A DNA stretch of 64,000 nt from Anticarsia gemmatalis (GCF_050436995.1 NC_134763.1:2542001-2606000); one strand, 5' to 3'; numbered from the stretch's first letter, positions 23,927 to 35,346 are shown. The notes: generated by a model not told the origin, from the letters alone. A program made the numbers and translations.

Positions 23927-24070
23927 AATTTGACGCCCGTATCATGAAGTTTGTTTGTTTTGCCCAACATACGCCTTTGTTCGACTCCCGGATCCCATGA
24001 TGGTAAAATATTTGTGATTTGGGAAATATTGTATTATATACACTTTTATTTATGTAAGTGTGTAAAAAAC
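23927..24070 (+). mobile_element. Decayed tRNA-derived SINE
   Basis: A box B-like GTTCGACTCCCGGATCC at about 23980 is followed by GGTAAAATATTTGTG. This parallels the GGTTCGAATCC then AAAAATATTTGTGCG of the better copy at 53268. Box A is degraded. Confidence 0.45.
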
Positions 24071-24482
24071 TAAAGATCTTGAAAGGCAACTTATTTTGGA
24101 TATATAACTTTGCTAAGCTAATAATAATATGCTAGGGCTTAACTCCAGCTCTTAGCTCTATCTATTCAGTCTACACCCATTGTGTAGGCTTAGGCTATCT
24201 AGGGATGTTTTCTTTACAAGAATTTTCCTAGACACTCAATAACAAAGAAATGGAATTTTTTGAACTTGCATATTTTTTTAAATGAAGCAACATAATATAA
24301 ATAATATTGTTTATTTGTATGATATACAAATAATAAAATACAATCGTAAAATATCTGTAAAATAGGTGCGGAGATAGATTTAAAAAAGCCTTAAACCTTA
24401 AGTCAAATATTTGTGTTCACCTGCAAAGTAATATAAACATAAAATTTAAGATTCAACGTAAAAATAAAAACCTTATAAACCG
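24071..24482. other. Unannotated AT-rich stretch
   Basis: No feature was recognised. Confidence 0.55.
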
Positions 24483-24635
24483 CCTTGGATCCCTAATACC
24501 ATCTTAACCTTGCCTCTTGAAATAAAATTTTTAACTCGACGGAATTATTCAAATCGGTGCAGTAGTTTCTGAGATTATCTCAAAAGTAGAGATACACAAA
24601 CAAACAGAGATTATCTCTTTATAATATTCGTATAA
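24483..24635 (-). mobile_element. Helitron-like fragment, minus strand
   Basis: AAATCGGTGCAGTAGTTTCT, GAGATTATCTCAAA, an ACAAACAAACA run and CTCTTTATAATATTCGTATA follow the same order as the 5' half of the Helitron copies, but diverged. The 3' terminus is missing. Confidence 0.55.
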
Positions 24636-24992
24636 AATTTATAACGTTACTAATAGTATTCTTCGAAATTTATTGACCTTATGCGTAGGAGGGGTTAAGT
24701 ACGTTTTTATAATAACTGGAGTCGTTATGTGAATTCCAAATAATATTTCTTTATTAATATCTTTGTTAATATTCTTAGATGCCTTTGGTTTTGTAATAGT
24801 GAATAACATTATTTTAAACAGGGTCTTTTCTGGCACATGATCTTATAATATTAAACATTTTAATGACCTTGAACCCTAACAACCTTTTATATTTTGCGTC
24901 TTACTTTGAAATAATAAAAGTGAGAAAATATCTTCACTACCAAAACTAGTATCAATTCCTATTCAATATTCTACAGCTAAAAAAATCGACCA

Positions 24993-25135
24993 CTAGCTTC
25001 TGCGCGCGACTTCGTCCCCATCGAAAAATTTCCTGAATATAACAGTGTTACTCGAGTCTATGAGCTATTTGTGTGCCAAATATCCATTTTGTAGTTAAGT
25101 ATCCATCCAAACAAACTTTTCCATTTATAAGTTGG
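24993..25135 (-). mobile_element. Helitron-like relic of a second subfamily, minus strand
   Basis: CTAG at 24993, preceded by A, opens CTAGCTTCTGCGCGCGACTT. TGAGCTATTTGTGTGCCAAAT and CATTTATAAG follow. In related moth repeats this arrangement ends in TATAATATTAGTAGGAT. Read on the minus strand it would begin TC and end CTAG, as Helitrons do. Confidence 0.5.
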
Positions 25136-25737
25136 TTTTTGTCCGTCCCAGATATTCATTATGTTCTTGGGTGACCTGAGCTGTCCAGTCTGGTTATAGT
25201 AATTAAAAGACTTACAAACTTCCTAGTTCTTACGTGAACTAAAGTTTCAACTACGTTCTTCTTTCACACTCCATTTACTTAAGGTAGTGTTAAAAGTTCT
25301 TGAGATTAAAACGGGCAAAGTTAAGAAAAATAAATCTTCTCAATTTTTTGTACCAAAGTCAATACTTTTGTACAAAAAATATATTAAAAATACTATATCA
25401 TAAATATTGATATTTCATGTTAATTTTGTATTTTTGTATGAGGCTTAAAAACATCAAATTCCTAAAGCTTTTTACGAATTCAGCAAATTAAATAACATTG
25501 AAAATAACATAGTTTTTCCTTGTATTTTTCTATCTATCATTGCTGACCATTGTTGTTTTTATACAATTAATATTAATAATTTCCAAAAGCTACGCATTTT
25601 TCTACTACAAAATCTAACCCAGCTAAAAGTTGTATTTCTATATTATTCTTATCAGTAGTATTAATTCTGAAAGCTACAGTTTCCTTTATTCTAAAACCAA
25701 TAAAAAAAATTCTTATTCCAATTCAATTCCATTCACT
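25136..25737. other. Unannotated AT-rich stretch
   Basis: No feature was recognised. Confidence 0.55.
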
Positions 25738-25961
25738 TTTTTTTTTTTTTTTTTTAAAAAGACAACTCCCGCACTAAGAATTGCTCTTGTGTCGCGGGGA
25801 CTTTTACAAACATACAAACAACGGACACAAAGCACAACCAGACCCGAAACAATTATTTGTGGATCGCACAAATAATTGTCCCGTGTGGGAATCGAACCCA
25901 CGACCTCCCGTTGCAGTGGTATCGGCGTGGCGACCTAAACCACTGCGCCACAGAGGCAGTC
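25738..25961 (-). mobile_element. tRNA-derived SINE with long poly-A tail, minus strand
   Basis: The best-preserved copy of its family. On the minus strand it has box A TGGCGCAGTGG (25940-25950) and box B GGTTCGATTCC (25888-25898). The short palindrome AATTATTTGTGCGATC / GATCCACAAATAATT follows, then a body ending CCCCGCGACACAAGAGC and an 18-base A-tail (T at 25738-25755). The tail length and intact promoter boxes suggest a fairly recent insertion. Overlapping short frames on both strands are repeat artefacts. Confidence 0.85.
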
Positions 25962-26154
25962 TGTCCTTTACTACGTCCGTGTGAAAAATATGCTCGAAAT
26001 GAAAAGTTTGTCTAGGCCGTAAACCAAACCACTTCTTTAAAATAGATTTCTACTTCTACCTTCAACTTTCTTCACGTGAAAAAATAACTGAATTCTAAAT
26101 ATCCCAAAAGTGAGTTAATATAGATTTAATAACAAATTCTATAAAATAAAGTTC

Positions 26155-26318
26155 TGGGGGGCTATCACGTATCTCAGTTGTCAAACATTTGAAAGCCACT
26201 ATGCTGTACATTGTTTTCTCTCTTAAAAACGTTACGTCAAAGCAGCAATGTACTGAATAGTGAACATCAATTTGACGTATACTAGCTGTCAACTGAGATA
26301 CGTGATAAGCCCGCTGGA
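26155..26318. mobile_element. MITE with long inverted repeats (ATCACGTATCTCAGTTG family)
   Basis: The left repeat GCTATCACGTATCTCAGTTG and the right CAACTGAGATACGTGATAAG are inverse. Similarity continues inward through CAATGTAC on both sides, giving arms of roughly 70 bases. Related copies lie at 38965-39125, 39431-39585 and 46269-46500. The ends resolve to about GGGCTTATCACG, and the target duplication is uncertain. The superfamily is unknown. Confidence 0.75.
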
Positions 26319-28756
26319 GAGATTTTGTAACAAACATCAACTCATTTTTTGCATTTATAATACAACTAAGAAGTGAAAAACATTAGCTTTATCAGTACCA
26401 GTACCATCCTTTTAAACCATACAATCATCTCTTCTATCATCATGTCCAAGATCTTCAGTTCTCACGCCACTTCGCGACTGACCCAATCCCGTCCATTGTC
26501 CCGCATCACACTGTCTGCTGACTTTATTAGTATTGTCAGATTATTTTGTTCTGTTTGCTGCTTAGATTGCTTCAAGTGGATTACGAAGTTGTGAGAATTG
26601 AAGACGACTACTATTTTCTGTAAGTGGATGATTGAATAAAGAAAATAGTATTTAAAATAAAAGTTTGAAAATATGAAATTCGGTTTCGTATATTTTAGAA
26701 CTAATGAAAAAAGGTGTGATGTTAGTACGCAGTTAAGTTTTTTTAAAACAAACTGTCAAATATATGAAGGCATTTTAAAACTCTAATATTGTAATGATTG
26801 TTATCAATGTCCCAATATTCAATCAAAACTACAAAATAGAACAGATCGAGATTTGTTTAAATGGCTGACTTTTAAAGTTACCTCTAATTCTAAATATTTT
26901 TTGGCATCTTTTTTATAGCTATGCTTTTTTCGCAACATAATCGACATCACAAAAGACAGACATCAATCAAAATCCATATAAGTAAAGAACAGCATAGACA
27001 GTATAGAATAAGATAATAATATTTCCTTGGCACAAACAAAGGGGTACCATGGCCAGTATAATGGCGTCAGTGAATGAGTCGACACATGTAACTTGATTCC
27101 GTGGTGTAATGCTGTTTTGCCATCGGGTAGAGGGAGACACTATCTTTTGTCCTGGATTTGCAGGATATTTTCTGGAGGGTTTGCAGAAAAATATACGTTT
27201 TATAAAACGTATCGTATTTTTTATTACGTAAGTCAGATGACTTCTTGATAGATATTGTTGGTGCTGAATGCAGACAGATTAAAACTGTTACCGTGTTAGT
27301 ACCCGGCTTTGACGTTTACGCTACATTTCTGCTTATAATAATGTGTTGCAGAAAATAGACTTAAACAACGACTGTTATATTAAATACGATCTGATACTAA
27401 ATATGTAAAGGAATGGATTTGGGATATAATAACATTTTAGGGTGTGTTAACTTATTGCCTCTGTCTGTAAATTTACTTTTATGTCCTACAAACACTGTGC
27501 ATATTACTTAACATTTTGATAAATATTATTAAACAAAAATATTTGCAGACGTATTTATTCCGACCGTACTTTCAACCCTCTTAAATATGACACCGGCCGG
27601 AGTGGATTGCTAACAAAAGCTCGCCGATTTTGTTTTGACTAAAATCTTGACTATGGAAATATCTGATTTCAGTAAACTTGCTTGTATTGATACGGCTTTA
27701 TTATTATTTGATTGAAGGCTTCATCAATTTCATGATGATCGTAATTTTGATAAGAAACGGGGGCTTTGAAATTTAATTAATTCCGTTGACGTTTTGTTAT
27801 GCTGTCAAATTAATTGGCATCAAACAAAACATCAACAACAGATACACAGGGAATATATTTGCATGCAAATAGCTGAAATGTCATGAGTTCCTTCCTAATT
27901 ACTGTTTATGATATTATCAGTAATTCACTTTATTCTAACCATCAAAAACGTACGAACAAAATCATATAATTTTATCGACCTCTCTTACACATTATTGTAT
28001 TATCATTCCTATGTGTTTTTATTATGACGTAGTTTGCACTTTTGTAATAGTCCAAGATAGTTTGTCCAATATTTGTAGCTTTCAACGTTTTATGAAGGTA
28101 GTAAATTTTATAATCTGTACAAATATGTAAATATTTTTTTGGCAAAATGATTAGTTTTTAAAACTTAAGACATGGCTGATTGAAAAACGTTTTTCAAATT
28201 CTTGGAAACTATATTATATATGATCATGTTAATAAAATTATATTAGTATCCATTCGATACCATAAAACTATAGTAATTTGATAATACAATCACCACACAT
28301 TACAACAAATATTAAACGAATTTCTGTATCACTCATATTATTATCCACGGCTAGACATTCTTCGTCTCCATTATACGTAGAAAAATCTGATTAAGAAAAT
28401 GTAAGCAAGCTTTATTATATACATTAACAATATTTATAGTATCATCTTACATTTTATATTTAATGGCTGTGGTGTTCATAATAATAAATTGTTGATAACA
28501 TCTCTTTTTAGTTTAATAACATAACTTACTTTAGTAACTTCTTTAATGAGAATATGTGGATGTACTTCAATTAATATTTCTTTATGTTTGTCATTTTAGG
28601 GGCCACGTCTTTCATATTTTTTATTTTTATTGCAATCATCTTTGGTTTTACGTACTTTTTATTTTCTAGTTCTTTTATCTGTAATTCGTAATACAATACT
28701 AATTTCTATTACTCTATAGCTCGACTTAAGTAAATCAAACATGACAATTATTGATA
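26319..28756. other. Unannotated stretch
   Basis: No gene was recognised. It holds a perfect 20-bp palindrome, ATACGTTTTATAAAACGTAT (27193-27212), inside a 64-nt segment bounded by splice-like sites (27164-27227). A GC-richer patch with a 15-codon ATG frame lies at about 27050. Confidence 0.5.
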
Positions 28757-28805
28757 CACACATAAAACAAAGACACGTTTTACCCACAAGGGGTAGGCAA
28801 ATACC
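28757..28805 (-). mobile_element. SINE 3' fragment
   Basis: CACATAAAACAAAGACACGT then TTTACCCACAAGGGGTAGGC corresponds, inverted, to the 3' part of the SINE at 4851-5108 (ACCTGTCTTACCCTAAGG then TGTAGGC). Confidence 0.45.
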
Positions 28806-28967
28806 AAAAAAACGCAACTTGCTACGGACCCTTTAAACTTATGCATCGTGAGGTGCCATCTGTGGCAGCTTTTTATTGACGTGATACTTGAGCATGTCAA
28901 CAAAATAATTTTAGCATTTAACGATTGTCAACTCAATATTATTTATTAGCAATATTATGTATGTAAG

Positions 28968-29100
28968 TCGCGAGAATTGTATAGGTACATAATATTGCAG
29001 TCAGTCCTTGACCACGTTGGATGCATTACGACCGAAACGTCGGGCATCCTAGTCCTTCAATTTTCAATCCCATTAAAGACCCGTTGCATTACAATATTAT
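28968..29100 (+). mobile_element. Penelope-type terminal repeat fragment
   Basis: AGTCGCGAGAATTGTAT, then CCGAAACGTCGGGCATCC, then AAGACCCGTTGCATTACAAT. The first and last motifs match the TSD-flanked insert at 7312-7405. CCGAAACGT.GGCAT is shared with 38463-38570 and 47896-48021. An end motif preceding a start motif would fit the tandem, terminal-repeat-like organisation of Penelope elements. Confidence 0.5.
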
Positions 29101-29127
29101 TTCAGTGTTTGTCGATCACCAGTATCG

Positions 29128-29258
29128 CGATTTTCTACCACTATCGACTGCCGACAACCGGCCAGCTATCGAAAAACTTTGTTTAAAAAAAACTATTTTT
29201 GCAGTACATTTTAAATGTCAAACTCTCGATACTCGATGGTTTCAATTATAGAGAATCG
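29128..29258. mobile_element. MITE of the CCGACAACC family, internally deleted
   Basis: The left repeat CGATTTTCTACCACTATCGA, continuing into CTGCCGACAACCGGCCAGC, matches the copy at 43226. The right end (ATAGAGAATCG) is shortened, and the inner GGCGCTGAT block is missing. Confidence 0.65.
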
Positions 29259-29926
29259 TGCTAGTGTTACTGTTATACACATTATGACTAAGTCCACTGA
29301 GCCGGTCGATTTTATAACAGAATTGTTTTAGATTATTATTTAGCTATGTTTCCGGTTGGGAATCCACGAAAATGTTTTAATTGCTCTTCATTACACGCAA
29401 AATTATAATGGGTTGCGGCTGTTCGAGGGTTTGCTAACAAAATTGTAGTGGATTCCTGTATTATTAGATTTGAGTGAAATTTACGAATTGCTCGCGAAAT
29501 ATATTTTATATTTGGTTACTGCACAGATGGTTGTACAATCATGTTCGATTCATTCATAAGATTCATGACATTTTTTTAGACGCAACCAACGTTTCATATG
29601 TCATTTAAATAAAACATAAAAAATTAAATGAATAAACGTGTGTTATACCTATTAGAGAGATGCACAGCATTCAATAGGCATTAATATATGGATGCAGAGA
29701 TACACGTTCAATATTTTTCGACAATCAAAATCAGCCCAACATCAATTCAATATCAATTTGTAAAATGATATTTAACATACCATCAAAATACGAAACAAAT
29801 AACCCAAAAAAGAGGAAACACAAATCACCGTGATGCAATAAAATCGAATCCCGCAGGATCTTTGCAAATTTGTATTCACTGACCCAATGATATTTCATTT
29901 GTTGTTTTCACTACACAATACTGCGG
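29259..29926. other. Unannotated stretch
   Basis: No feature was recognised. Confidence 0.55.
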
Positions 29927-30292
29927 TTACCTTAACGCAACTCCTGTCATTATTTTCAATGAATAAAGGCCCGGAAGTACGAGGGACGTTCGACATAATC
30001 CCAAGATTTCGCATAAAAATATACAAATGACAGCAAATAAAGTTTCTTCATTGATACCGACAATGGATGGTATGAATAGTTCCATGTCCTTACCTCGTTT
30101 TGTGTGCCGCTTCCTTTGGTTATCTTTTTGTGTGGGGCCAGGTGATGTTTCCTTTTTTGATGGATTTGTATCAATTGGTTTATTCCTTTTTGTATCAGTG
30201 CCTGGGGTAGGAATTTTAAATCGGGTGGAGAATTTTAGCTCGTTTTTCTATACTGTTTTCGGAAGTAACGATTTAGTAAATGTTTTGGACAT
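29927..30292 (-). pseudogene. Broken coding remnant of unknown protein
   Basis: From an ATG at 30292 the minus-strand frame reads MSKTFTKSLLPKTV, hits one in-frame TAG (30250-30248), then stays open for 106 codons to TAA at 29929-29927. The second part is Lys/Thr/Pro/Asp-rich (TPGTDTKRNKPIDTNPS) and then KDMELFIPSIVGINEETL, with a hydrophobic end. That is far more protein-like than its other frames. An overlapping frame near 29960-30060 (KSWDYVERPSYF) suggests a frameshift. A charged, disordered N-terminal region of this kind would fit a retroelement ORF1 or gag-like protein, but I cannot name the family. It is too broken to be expressed intact. Confidence 0.4.
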
Positions 30293-31041
30293 ATTTTTTT
30301 ATTTTGTGATATTTTGACACAGTAAAAGCTACTTATTGTAGTACTGGAACACCAAATTTTAGTAATTTGCTTCAAGTTTCAAAATAATAATTGATTCGAT
30401 ATCATATTGTCGTGTTGCTAGTAAAAATAATAAAAATAATAATTTTAACAGTAGTTGAAATATGATTCCTTCTTTTAAATTTCTATGTATACAACCAAAC
30501 AGAATTTACTGTATATAAATGCAAATTATTTTAATGTTATGAAAATGATTGAGACGTCAATTTAAATTATCACTGTATCAAATTGTACATTGAATTTTAT
30601 GTAGCCATCGATAGGTTTTTGATGTAAATCGTTTTCAATAATCATAAGCTATCCGATTACTGTGATTATCAAACGTTTACAACTGTATTTAATATAATTT
30701 CATAGATATTATAAATCGTAACATTATATTTGTAAGGATAAGCATATAATTTCATAGGTATTAAGTTTGCGTATTTTATTTCCAAGGATATACTAAGATA
30801 CAATTACACCCACATGTCTTAAATACAGATAATTTTAAAAGTAAAACACCATTTTGTTATACTTCTTATCGTGGCCTTTGTGAGTACGGTTTTTGATAAA
30901 TATATTGACACTACTATTTTACTACTTTAGTATATACATATAATGACAATGTATGTATGTCCTCAAAAAAAACAGGCATAAACCTTACATTAGTCAAAAA
31001 GAAGTATAGATAAAAAAATCACGCTGCATTTTTATTAACTA
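30293..31041. other. Unannotated AT-rich stretch
   Basis: No feature was recognised. Confidence 0.55.
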
Positions 31042-31325
31042 CTAGCTGACCCGCGCAACTTCGCTTACGTCACCTAAGAGAATGAGTTAAAATTTTCCCC
31101 GTTTTTGTAACATTTTTCGTTACTACTCCGCTCCTAATGACCGTAGCGTGATGATACATAGCCTATAACCTTCCTCGATAAATGGGCTATCTAACACTGA
31201 AAGAATTTTTCAAATCGGACCAGTAGTTCCTGAGATTAGCGCGTTCAAACAAACAAACAAACAAACAAACAAACAAACAATCAAACAAACAAACAAACTC
31301 TTCAGCTTTATAATATTAGTATAGA
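31042..31325 (-). mobile_element. Full-length non-autonomous Helitron-type element, minus strand
   Basis: On the minus strand the element runs from TC (31325) to CTAG (31042), inserted between A and T. The 3' stem-loop is at about 31054-31069 (CGCAACTTCGCTTACG on the plus strand, with one arm mismatch). The internal (GTTT)n tract is long. All family blocks are present, including ATCTCAGGAACTACTGGTCC, GGTTATAGGCTATG and CGGGGAAAATTTT. It is the best reference copy in the window. Confidence 0.88.
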
Positions 31326-31681
31326 TACTAACTAAACAATGTCTAACGCAAACCCATTTCCGAAATGCCAAACAATATGTGTAAAACTTTAAAATATAGA
31401 AAGCCCCATAATTTTTCTCCCCCTACCCTTATAAAAATGCTGTATCTTAAACCATAAAATTTAAAACAAAGGGGACCGACGGCCACCTGTCGAACTACTT
31501 GAACTAACTAATACCTATTTACGTATGATTTATTATAATATAAGATGTACTTTAATTTCAAGTGGTTGAAACGTCTTTGATGGCGCCTGTCTTGTTAGTG
31601 CATGCAGATAACAAGGTAAAAGAATTTTAAATAGGTTATCATCATTGAAGGGAATTCTATTTTAGTTTCTAGAGAGCTTAA

Positions 31682-31801
31682 CCCCCGGTTACTGAGGAAC
31701 ATTTAGCAGTAGTTTATCTATTCAATAGCGTTTAAACTCATATAAAAAAAACGCTATTGAATAGATAAATTACCGTTAAAAGCACTACTAGAAACCGGGG
31801 G
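31682..31801. mobile_element. piggyBac-type MITE flanked by TTAA
   Basis: TTAA at 31678-31681 precedes ACCCCCGGTTACTGAGG. The right end reads GAAACCGGGGGT followed by TTAG (31802-31805), a one-base decayed TTAA. Inner parts are also inverted (TTATCTATTCAATAGCGTTT versus ACGCTATTGAATAGATAAAT), so the whole 120 bp forms a long hairpin. TTAA targeting and a C-rich tip are piggyBac traits. Confidence 0.8.
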
Positions 31802-31945
31802 TTAGTAGAGTAAGATTTTAAGGGAGAAGATATCCCGCGATACAAATAGGCACAAAAACCAATAAGTATTCTAAATCTTTATTTTATTACTTTTCATAGG
31901 TCACTGCCTATTTCTATGGCAAAAAGGAATGGTATTATATACTTA

Positions 31946-32132
31946 CTAGCGGACCCGACAGACGTTGTCCTGTCTACACGTCTTTAATTTGAAAATTTTA
32001 AACGTTTTTTAATAATCTAAACCATTCTCAGATCCCCTTGAACACACACACAAAATTCCATCAAAATCGGTCCAGTCGTTTAAGAGAAGTTCAGTGACAT
32101 ACACACTAACAGAAGAATTATACATATAAAGA
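31946..32132 (-). mobile_element. Helitron-like element of a third subfamily, minus strand
   Basis: A then CTAG at 31946-31949 opens CTAGCGGACCCGACAGACGT. TGTCCTGTCTACACG, AAAATCGGTCCAGTCGTTTA and a CATACACACTAAC run follow, ending near TTATACATATAAAGATG. This order is typical of a widespread lepidopteran repeat with Helitron-like ends. Confidence 0.55.
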
Positions 32133-32287
32133 TGTACTACATCATAAATCGGTAATAATCAGTCAGTTTAGTATTTCTATCCTAAAAACTAAATTATAAC
32201 GGCTTACTGGCCACATGATTCTTTCGCTTATGCGTATGTTCCTTATTAATATTTATTTATTTTTTATTTATAATATGAAACGTAATT

Positions 32288-32642
32288 GCTTAGTTTACAA
32301 CAGCCGCACGGATCGATCTCTGAGGTTAAGCTACGCTTGCCGAGGTTGTTCCGTGGATGGGTGACCATCTTATACATATCGAGTTCCTCCGTGTTTCGGA
32401 AGGCACGTTAAATTGTGGGTCCCGGCTGTCATTTTCGAAGATCTTTGACAGTCGTTAACAGTAGTCAGAAGCTTGAAAGTCTGACAACCAGTCTTACCGA
32501 AGGGTATCGTGTTAATACCCAAGTAACTGGGTTGTGGAGGTCAGATAGGCAGTCGCTCCATGTAAAACACTGGTATCCAGCTGCATCCGGTGAGACTGGA
32601 AGCCGACTCCAACTTAGTTTGGAACAAAGGCTAAGCGAATAT
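32288..32642 (+). mobile_element. 5S rRNA-derived SINE with 10-bp target duplication
   Basis: The head contains CGATCTCTGAGGTTAAGC and GTTCCGTGGATGGGTGACC at about 32308-32375, matching the 5S rRNA internal promoter. The body includes TTCGGAAGGCACGTTAAATT and CAGTCGCTCCATGTAAAACA and ends near ACAAAGGCTAAGCGAATAT. AAACGTAATT occurs at 32278-32287 and 32643-32652 as an exact duplication. The 91-codon frame inside is part of the SINE. Confidence 0.85.
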
Positions 32643-32652
32643 AAACGTAATT

Positions 32653-34372
32653 ATTCAGTTTTTTGTTTGAAAAAGTTTGATACCTCATGATAAGAATTCA
32701 ACAGTCACAATCACAACCCAAATAATTAAAAATATTTATTTAAGTCAGTATCATAATCGAAATAAAGTCAAAGCAAGCTTCAATAACTTCACCACAGTTA
32801 TAAAACAAAACAAATTATCAACACCAGTAGAATCAATAAGTAAAATGGTTGCCAATTAAATAAGCCCTTAAGTCAAATTGGCGAGTAAAATACACCAATT
32901 ACAGACATTTCTTAGTACGGGACTATTTACTTGTTTAGTACCACAGATACTAAGTACTAGGTACGCTAGATATCGCAAATTGTCTAAGGGCGCCTGTTTA
33001 ACTGTTTCGTGACTTTATTCGATCTTAAATATTAACACATAAATACTGTACATTATAGGAAACTTTCAAGCTATTTCTTAAACAACGTATTCTCACGGTG
33101 AAAAAATAAGTCTATTTAGTTACTTTTTACTACTTATTTCTTAGATAGTTTATCTAACTACCATTCAAAGATTATTTTAAAATTAAATGCAGTTTAATCA
33201 GGTCAGCAGCTTTAAGGATTACCGAAAATAAAGAAAGGACATCAATGTTTCATTTTAATTAATCGTATAGAGGACGATACTGAAAAAAATTTTTGAAATG
33301 TCCAACTACACTAAACCCTAAAAGCTCTACATTTTGATAAATGACTTTGTTTGTCTCATCTATGGATTATGCTTTGACTTGGTGTTTGCAGTTTCTAGAC
33401 TATTCTCTATATTTTTGTTCAGTACATTGATCCTTAGTTCGCATGGAACTAACTCATTATAGAGCGGAGTTTACTTTTTTTCTTTGTTACTAATTAAATA
33501 AAGAATTTCACTGGGTTAGTTAATGAAAATGAAACAGTAGATAATTGTTTGTATTTAGAATTTACATTTTACAAACATAATAAATAGTTGAATTTTCACA
33601 TACGCTTTTTGTTCCACCCATTTTGCATAAAAAGAGAAGTAACCTTACAATTTTCGAAATTAATTGAGTCTACCACACTATTGTTACATTCAAATTGAAG
33701 AAACATAGAAAAATATTATAATAATCTCACGATCAGAAAAGCATCAAGATACGACAACTTAAATCCCGACGACTTCAAATTCAAGATTTACAAGCAACTC
33801 ACATACTTATACAAAAAATATCGTCTTATTCCTTTGAAGTACACACAAAATGATCTCCATAACAAATTAATTCAAACTAAAACGATGTCTTCATTGAGCA
33901 GTACTTATAATTTGTTAAACATTCAATGTTTTCATTGATAAATGAGACACCTCATTAGTCGACCAGTGAACCAAATTACAAAACTCATTAGGTAAGCTCA
34001 GTTAATTTTTGAATTAATAAACCATAGCCTGAAATTTATTATATTAAAATTGTATACAATTTACCATAAATGAATGGTGAATTTTACGTTTTGCATAATT
34101 TTCAGAGTTATGTTTGTAGTTATGAAATTGCAGGATATGATTATTATGAAATATATTTATAGTGTTACAGCTAGACTGAGCCTGTGTTTGTTTATTTTAG
34201 AAATAAAATATCAAAGTGTATTCACATATTATACTATACATAACAAATTAAATATCCTGACATAATAGGAAGACAGAAAACTTACATTTATATAGGTTTT
34301 TACATAACATAACCAGGCAACATTTTAAAATTTGGTTGTTAACAAAATTGCTATCGGCATAAAAAACTTAAA
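32653..34372. other. Unannotated AT-rich stretch
   Basis: No feature was recognised. Small frames here are Lys/Asn/Ile-rich and look like chance. Confidence 0.55.
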
Positions 34373-34603
34373 ATGACATTCATTAAAAGTATTAAGAAAA
34401 TACCAGCAACAATTTTGCAGACGGAAACATCATCTCACTACTCCAACACAGACAGAATCCAATACGGAAAGGAAAAAATAGAAAAACTCCTCTACACTAT
34501 GATAGAACGACACAGGAAGCCACCTAGACAATCCCTAATCAAATCCGTTCGTTCAGTGAATTTTAGAGAAATAAAGCTCTATATCATGAAAGAGCTTAGA
34601 TAA
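34373..34603 (+). CDS. Possible short ORF interrupted by a SINE
   Basis: A 76-codon ATG frame, polar and basic (ERHRKPPRQSLIKSVRS near the end), terminates just inside the following 5S-SINE. The left target duplication of that SINE (34573-34588) lies within the frame. Beyond the right copy the same phase continues only five codons before a stop, so the pre-insertion frame was not much longer. A-rich strands give such Lys/Thr/Gln-rich frames by chance. No domain was recognised. Confidence 0.12.
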   Translation: MTFIKSIKKIPATILQTETSSHYSNTDRIQYGKEKIEKLLYTMIERHRKPPRQSLIKSVRSVNFREIKLYIMKELR

Positions 34604-34927
34604 CAACAGCCGCGCGGATCGACCTCTGAGGTTAAGCCACGCTCGCCGAGGTTGTTCTTTGGATGGGTGACCCTCTTATACATATCGAGTTCCTCCGTGT
34701 TCCGAAAGGCACGTCAAATTGTGAGTCCCTGTCATTTTTGAAGATCTTTGACAGACGTTAACAGTAGTCAGGAGCTTTAAAGTCCGACAACCAGTCTTAC
34801 CTAAGGGTAACTGGGTTGTGGAGGTGAAATAGGCAGTCGCTCCAAGTAAAATACTGGTACTAAGCTGCATCCGTTGAGACTGGAAGCCGTCTCCAACATA
34901 GTTTGGAAGTAATGGTAAGCTAATATA
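34589..34927 (+). mobile_element. 5S rRNA-derived SINE with 16-bp imperfect target duplication
   Basis: Same family as 32288-32642: GCTTAG start, CGACCTCTGAGGTTAAGC, GGATGGGTGACC, then CAGTCGCTCCAAGTAAAATA. AAAGCTCTATATCATG (34573-34588) and AAAGCCCTATATCCTG (34928-34943) flank it with two mismatches. That suggests an older insertion than the 32 kb copy. There is an internal deletion around the TACCTAAGGG segment. Confidence 0.85.
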
Positions 34928-34943
34928 AAAGCCCTATATCCTG

Positions 34944-35346
34944 GCTGCCGACAGGAAATAATTTGTAAGCTCTTATAAATTAATCTAGTCTGTTTTGGCG
35001 ACATGATGATAAACAATTGAATGCGTGCCAAGTGGGCCAGATCTGAATGGAAATAGATGATCTGATATCGTGGCTGCAAGACTATGAATAGTGCAGTCAT
35101 TGTGATATATACTCATTGGATCTGTGTGTACAGTGATTATATGCTACTGGCCATTAACTACGAAATCTACTAACTACTGCTCTCGGCCCTGTTAGCGTGA
35201 ATATTGTTTCCGGAATAAAAAGAATATGATGTGTTATCAACTTAAATAATTTATTTATGGTCAATTACGGATACGTATGATTGCCAAATATAGGTTGTCA
35301 ATATAGGTAATAAATGTCAAAGCCTTTTCGGTATTTAGAAACTTCA
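34944..35346. other. Unannotated stretch
   Basis: No feature was recognised. The 99-codon minus-strand frame at 34801-35100 is partly SINE-derived. Confidence 0.5.

Noticed and set aside
25630..25984. Three overlapping short frames on both strands
   Set aside because: All run through a poly-A-tailed tRNA-derived SINE.
27164..27227. 64-nt segment between a good acceptor and GTAAGT
   Set aside because: Two frames are open and the interior is mostly a 20-bp AT-rich palindrome, so splice-site pairing is probably accidental.
32415..32690. 91-codon frame
   Set aside because: It lies almost wholly within a 5S-derived SINE; the plus-strand and minus-strand frames in the sister copies differ.
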